DNA of 9,864 nt from Flavisolibacter sp. GTDB lineage: Bacteria; Bacteroidota; Bacteroidia; Chitinophagales; Chitinophagaceae. This document shows positions 6,018-9,864 of the stretch, piece after piece. A program made the translations under genes and the position numbers. The stretch covers positions 1 to 9,864 of the forward strand of contig JAICTW010000043.1 in the NCBI GenBank assembly GCA_025936195.1, read 5' to 3'. The first letter of the stretch is position 1; each line of letters begins with the position of its first letter. Under the pieces are notes generated by a model that ran no database searches, was not told the origin of the DNA, and saw only the letters and a program-made list of their open reading frames with translations.

Positions 6018-9000
6018 TATCTTATTAACGTAATGTCACCGGTTTTAGTTGTTTTGGTTCCGTCAGAAAATTGTACTTCCAGAGTATAAGCATATACATC
6101 CATCGGCAACAATTTCCCTTTGTAATAACCATCCCAACCTATTTTTTTGGTATTCGTTTCAAAGACCTTTTCGCCCCATCTTGCCCACACAGTAAATTTC
6201 ATGTTTGCAATTCCAAAGCCACGTACATATACAACGCTGTTAAGTCCATTCTTGCCCGGTGTAAATGCATTAGGAACATCAACAGCAGGATTAATAATTG
6301 TGCTTACCGGTTTGCAAACCGTATCCGGGCAATTGGCCAGATTAAAAGCGATCAGGCAAACATTGTAGGTTCCTGTAGCATTATACTCATGCTGAATAAC
6401 AGTTCTTGATGTTGTGATCAGTGAATCGCCATCTCCAAAAAACCATTTGAAGCGTACAGCATCTGTACTGGAAAGATTGGTGAAAGAAATAGGCACATTA
6501 CTGACAGGAGGCTGAGGTGCAGCACTAAAGTCAGCTGCGGGCTTGTCAAAAACCTGAATGGTGAATTTTGTGCTATCAACAATATTGCAGGTTCCTGAAT
6601 CTATTGCTGTTAAACGAACAATATAGGTTCCCGGTGTTGGATAAAGATGTTCCGGATCAACCGCATTGGATACAGAAGAGCCATCACCAAAATCCCAAAT
6701 GAATTGGGAACCCGCCTGCGATGTATTGGTGAATTTTGCATTATACGGAGCGCATCCCACTGGAGGAGTCACAAAATCGGCTTCCACTAAGGAAGCAATT
6801 CTTAATTGTTTTATTAGTGTATCGGGATAGTTACAATAAGCGGTGTCTTCTAATATCAACTTCACATTATAAGTGCCTGGCGTAGTATAATTATGAAAAA
6901 CACTTTCAATGCCTGCAGTTATTTTTGGAGAGCCATCACCAAAATCCCAGCTAAAGGAAGCAACGCCAAAAGGTCTTGCACCAGGTGCAACAGAAATATT
7001 GTCAAACCTGTATTTGAAAGAATCGCAGGGATTTAATTTCACAGAATTAAAGTCTAATTCTGCTTTCAAATTACCCACCTTAATATTCAGGTAAGAAGTA
7101 TCGCGAAGATTGCAAGTTGTAGAATCAATAGCAACGAGGCTTACTCTGTAAATTCCAACATTTGTAAATTGATGGGTTGTGTTTGGTGCTGTTGTTTTTA
7201 CTGTAGGTGAGCCGTCGCCAAAATTCCATTCATAGCTTACCGCATTTCGTACAGTATCTCTGAAGTCAACTGTTAGAGGAACACAACCAGAAGTATCTCT
7301 GGGCCTTCCGTCAATTACGGATTGAATTCCGGACCGTACACCTGAAAGATCAAAATCAATTTTAACCATGGCAAGGTTGCAACTCCCCGCACCTTTTCTG
7401 GAAGACCAGGCTCCCGGTGTAGTTGGGAAAGGAAGTGTGTTACCGCAACTGGCACAAATAGCCTGGTAAATAACTCCATTTTTATCAAAGCGGCTTGTAC
7501 CACCGTCCACATGATCGCCTATTTGCCCACCACTTTGTCCAAAAAAACTTCCGTAGAGCTGTTTGGTTGCATCTTTCTTTAAAACAAAAAAGTAAAAATC
7601 ATCGCCAAGTCCTGTTTCAGGATTGATATCCGGAGCAGATTTTATGGCATCCGGAGTTACCGGCAATCCATTAACGCCGGCAGTTGGATAGGTCAGGCTG
7701 GAAACCACTTTGCCACCCCAACCTGAAACATATACATTTTCACACCGGTCAACGAGGAAAGCAACCGGAGAAATATCCGGATTCCCTTTGCCGCCGCTAG
7801 TTTTACCAAACACCGTTGAATATACAAAGGCAGAAAGATCGGGCTGCAGTTTTGCAATGAACTGACGGCCATTAGGCGTACTCCATGCTGCATTAATAAT
7901 TGGCCAGCTACCTGTTGTTTGTCCCATCACATAAGGAAATCCCAAAAGATCGAACTTGATTCCGTACACCTGGTCAACACCATCGGTCCCCAGATAGGTT
8001 GTTTTTAAAATGGCAGAACCATCATTACTTATAATGGAAACAAAACCATCAATGGTTGGAAGGCCACCATTGATATGATTAAAAGGACCAACTGTTCCGG
8101 TAGTAGAACCGGGTAAATCCACACTCTCGGTTCCTCCTGCCACATAAATATTATTATTTGAGGGATTGACCTCTATAACATACGCAGCATCGTTACCGGT
8201 CTGCTCATTACTTATTATCGGGCCGCTGCCACCAAGGAATGTACTGAATAAGAGAGTACTTAGGTTAGCGTTGAACTTGAGTACTACACCATCCTGCAAA
8301 GCGCCTTTTTTGTTTTGGAAACCGTTTTGAGTCGGGAAGTCATCAGATTGAGTGCAGGAAGCCAGGTAAATATTACCGGCTGCATCCAGGTTCACTTCAC
8401 TCCTTGCTTCATCGCCATAATTGCGCTGTAAGGAAACGGCCGTTCCCGCTTGTCCACAAGTTGAAATATTCGCTCCGTCATCTTTTGATCCTCCAATTTT
8501 TACAGAACCGATGATGCCGTTGCCTGCACTATTCAATTTTGTAATTACAATATCAAACCCTCCACCGGGGCCAATCTGAGGCTGTGTAGTTGGATAGTTG
8601 GAAGCATCTGTTCTTCCTGCTACAATTAAATTTCCCTGCTTATCTACAATTAAGCTTTGGGGCAGATCAGAGCCGTAACCTCCCAGATAAGTAGCATAAA
8701 TGCGATTGCTTCCATCAGGAGAAAGCTTGATAATGCCGATATCAATATTACCGCTAAAGCAACCAGAATTACCGCCGGAGAATTGCGTTTGATAAGCTCC
8801 TGTAGAAACAGGAAAACCAGGCCCAAAAACAATTCCGGCGCCGAACATGCTTCCATCCGGGCCATAAGTAGCACTAAATCCCCAATTGTCGGCACTGCTT
8901 CCGGTAAAGGAACAGAAAATAATATTAGGATCAATAATCAAGGTGGAAGAAGGATCATAATTCTTAACATCAAAACGAACTACTTTATCCTTCAGGGAAT

Positions 9001-9664
9001 ATTTTGTAGAAACTTCTGCTTTACCAGTTTCTTTATATTGATAAGTATAGGGCGATAATTCTCTGAGCGTACCAACGGAAGTGCCGATAAGCAGTTCCTT
9101 GTTCTTCAGCTTTAATTCATTGGCACCCTCGTACTTCATGGCAATTTTAGAAACATCGCCACCCGGATGAACAATGATATCGTATTTCATTAGTCCCTTA
9201 TCGGAATAATAACGAACATCCACATTAGGATAAACATCCTTCATGGTTACAGCCTGAAAAATCCGGCAATTACTGGCCCATTTGGAAGGATCATTGCCGA
9301 TAAAATAGTTATTGTAATTGTACAAAGGCTTGTCAGCAATGACTTGTGCTTTTGAATTGGCTCCCAAAAAATTTACGGTATAAGCATGGGAATGAACAGT
9401 AATATCCTGTCCTCTTAAGGATTGCCCTCCTACTGATTTATTGTGTGTGGCCTCGTGAAGTTTTTCCCAGTCTTCGGCATTATGCTGAACAACAGTGTAC
9501 CCGTTTTGTTCAATAAAGAAAGCACCATTGGAAATTTGTCCCATGAATTTTACACGGCTATCCCACTGGCCTTTATTTTCAATAAACTCAATATTATTTT
9601 GGGCAAGCGAAGCTATTCCAATAAGGCAGGACAGCAGAAGAAGTATGTGGCTTTTGCAGTTCAA
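6017..9664 (-). CDS. Secreted SBBP-repeat/PKD protein with T9SS type B sorting domain
   Basis: Large cell-surface or secreted protein of 1215 residues. Order: signal peptide 1-22 (ending SLAQ); an N-terminal domain about 24-245 with the FIENKGQW motif (27-34) typical of this Bacteroidota family; SBBP-type beta-propeller repeats about 248-770 (for example YATYLGG 323-329 followed by GNLIVAGRTD 344-353, and FSTFLGG 473-479); a CASCG/FPTTPGAWS/CNLA block 737-765; four PKD domains about 790-1120, each with W-x-FGDG (W813, W906, W990, W1074); and a gliding-motility-type C-terminal domain 1128-1215 (PNAFTPGKNG, WARWGEKVFET, WDGYYKGK, ending GDITLIR), the T9SS type B export signal. Probable role: adhesin or surface matrix protein exported by T9SS; ligand unknown. 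TTG at 9664 is the only start that keeps the signal peptide, since an in-frame TAA lies five codons upstream and the first internal Met is residue 41. It lies 50 bp after recG and is intact. Confidence 0.92.
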   Translation of the reverse strand: MNCKSHILLLLSCLIGIASLAQNNIEFIENKGQWDSRVKFMGQISNGAFFIEQNGYTVVQHNAEDWEKLHEATHNKSVGGQSLRGQDITVHSHAYTVNFLGANSKAQVIADKPLYNYNNYFIGNDPSKWASNCRIFQAVTMKDVYPNVDVRYYSDKGLMKYDIIVHPGGDVSKIAMKYEGANELKLKNKELLIGTSVGTLRELSPYTYQYKETGKAEVSTKYSLKDKVVRFDVKNYDPSSTLIIDPNIIFCSFTGSSADNWGFSATYGPDGSMFGAGIVFGPGFPVSTGAYQTQFSGGNSGCFSGNIDIGIIKLSPDGSNRIYATYLGGYGSDLPQSLIVDKQGNLIVAGRTDASNYPTTQPQIGPGGGFDIVITKLNSAGNGIIGSVKIGGSKDDGANISTCGQAGTAVSLQRNYGDEARSEVNLDAAGNIYLASCTQSDDFPTQNGFQNKKGALQDGVVLKFNANLSTLLFSTFLGGSGPIISNEQTGNDAAYVIEVNPSNNNIYVAGGTESVDLPGSTTGTVGPFNHINGGLPTIDGFVSIISNDGSAILKTTYLGTDGVDQVYGIKFDLLGFPYVMGQTTGSWPIINAAWSTPNGRQFIAKLQPDLSAFVYSTVFGKTSGGKGNPDISPVAFLVDRCENVYVSGWGGKVVSSLTYPTAGVNGLPVTPDAIKSAPDINPETGLGDDFYFFVLKKDATKQLYGSFFGQSGGQIGDHVDGGTSRFDKNGVIYQAICASCGNTLPFPTTPGAWSSRKGAGSCNLAMVKIDFDLSGVRSGIQSVIDGRPRDTSGCVPLTVDFRDTVRNAVSYEWNFGDGSPTVKTTAPNTTHQFTNVGIYRVSLVAIDSTTCNLRDTSYLNIKVGNLKAELDFNSVKLNPCDSFKYRFDNISVAPGARPFGVASFSWDFGDGSPKITAGIESVFHNYTTPGTYNVKLILEDTAYCNYPDTLIKQLRIASLVEADFVTPPVGCAPYNAKFTNTSQAGSQFIWDFGDGSSVSNAVDPEHLYPTPGTYIVRLTAIDSGTCNIVDSTKFTIQVFDKPAADFSAAPQPPVSNVPISFTNLSSTDAVRFKWFFGDGDSLITTSRTVIQHEYNATGTYNVCLIAFNLANCPDTVCKPVSTIINPAVDVPNAFTPGKNGLNSVVYVRGFGIANMKFTVWARWGEKVFETNTKKIGWDGYYKGKLLPMDVYAYTLEVQFSDGTKTTKTGDITLIR

Positions 9665-9714
9665 TCTTTTCTGAAATTAACTATAAACGGCCAAAAATGT
9701 TGTGCAAGGCATTG

Positions 9715-9864
9715 TTAAGAAATACGGCTCCAGGGAGTTTTACCCTGAAGTGACATCAGATATTGTTTCAACTGCAAATTTTCTGCCGACTCAAGCTCGG
9801 GATCTTTTTCAATAATTTCCTCAGCAGTTTTTTTTGCAGCATCCATAACCGGCTTGTCTTTGAT
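9715..9864 (-). CDS. recG: ATP-dependent DNA helicase RecG, C-terminal 49 residues (partial)
   Basis: A minus-strand frame enters at the right edge and ends at TAA (9715-9717). It reads KPVMDAAKKTAEEIIEKDPE, then ENLQLKQYL, and ends GKTPWSRIS. This matches the C-terminal wedge-distal helical tail of RecG as found in Bacteroidota: A-x-x-A-x-x-I-[IL]-x-x-DP-x-L, then EN-x-x-L, then a W-S-R-I-S terminus. RecG remodels stalled replication forks and Holliday junctions. The helicase motifs lie outside the window, so the call rests on the tail alone, from remembered family sequences. The gap to the next gene start (9664) is 50 bp, with no obvious terminator hairpin, so read-through into the T9SS cargo gene is possible. 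Confidence 0.75.
   Translation of the reverse strand: MKDKPVMDAAKKTAEEIIEKDPELESAENLQLKQYLMSLQGKTPWSRIS

Noticed and set aside
6693..6709. Hairpin TCCCAA-ATGAA-TTGGGA
   Set aside because: It lies inside the coding sequence of the third PKD domain, has only a 6-bp stem and no U tract, so it is explained by codons.
6290..9000. Repetitive propeller and PKD region considered as a phage tail fibre or toxin array
   Set aside because: The T9SS type B C-terminal domain, the signal peptide and the neighbouring PorP/SprF gene explain it as a Bacteroidota surface protein; no toxin or phage domain is seen.
9678..9707. Possible promoter before the large T9SS gene: TTG (9705-9707), 19-bp spacer, TATAGTTA (9678-9685), minus strand
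   Set aside because: The spacing fits but the -7 box has two mismatches to TAnnTTTG and the leader would be only about 6 nt, so it is too weak to list as a feature.

Overview
The window reads as an AT-leaning (about 40% GC) chromosome segment from a member of the Bacteroidota, most likely a Chitinophaga/Sphingobacterium-type environmental lineage. The basis is a type IX secretion (T9SS) cargo protein with a gliding-motility-type C-terminal domain, its PorP/SprF-family partner, a RecG C-terminus ending in the Bacteroidota-like WSRIS, mostly weak Shine-Dalgarno sequences, and TAnnTTTG-like promoter boxes. No rRNA, tRNA, CRISPR array, transposase or phage gene is visible.

Layout, left to right. 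Positions 1-122 are a GC-rich (about 62%) patch that disagrees in composition with everything else and holds the last codons of a sodium:solute symporter (minus strand, 74-1621). A 167-bp divergent intergenic region follows, containing a small repeat cluster of a dispersed-repeat type. A LOG-family phosphoribohydrolase (plus strand, 1789-2328) is the only plus-strand gene. It converges, with a 3-bp gap, on a small predicted outer-membrane beta-barrel protein (minus, 2332-2952). Further right, all on the minus strand, come a four-helix membrane protein (3041-3499), a GlcD/D-lactate-dehydrogenase-type FAD oxidoreductase (3499-4911), a PorP/SprF-family protein (4971-6005), a 1215-residue multidomain secreted protein (6017-9664) and the last 49 codons of recG (9715-9864).

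Reading in the direction of transcription (right to left), recG, the large secreted protein, PorP/SprF, the FAD oxidoreductase and the four-helix protein follow one another with gaps of 50, 11 and 59 bp and finally a 1-base stop/start overlap. The large protein and PorP/SprF form a recognisable functional pair: a T9SS type B cargo next to the kind of outer-membrane protein that helps deliver or anchor such cargo. The FAD enzyme and the four-helix protein look translationally coupled. Both T9SS genes appear to start with TTG.

No convincing undescribed multi-gene system was found. The most useful points for a second look are the compositional break at the left edge (possible assembly chimera), the paired TTG starts, the coupled FAD-enzyme/membrane-protein pair, the regular cysteine pattern in the PKD array and the repeat cluster in the symporter leader.
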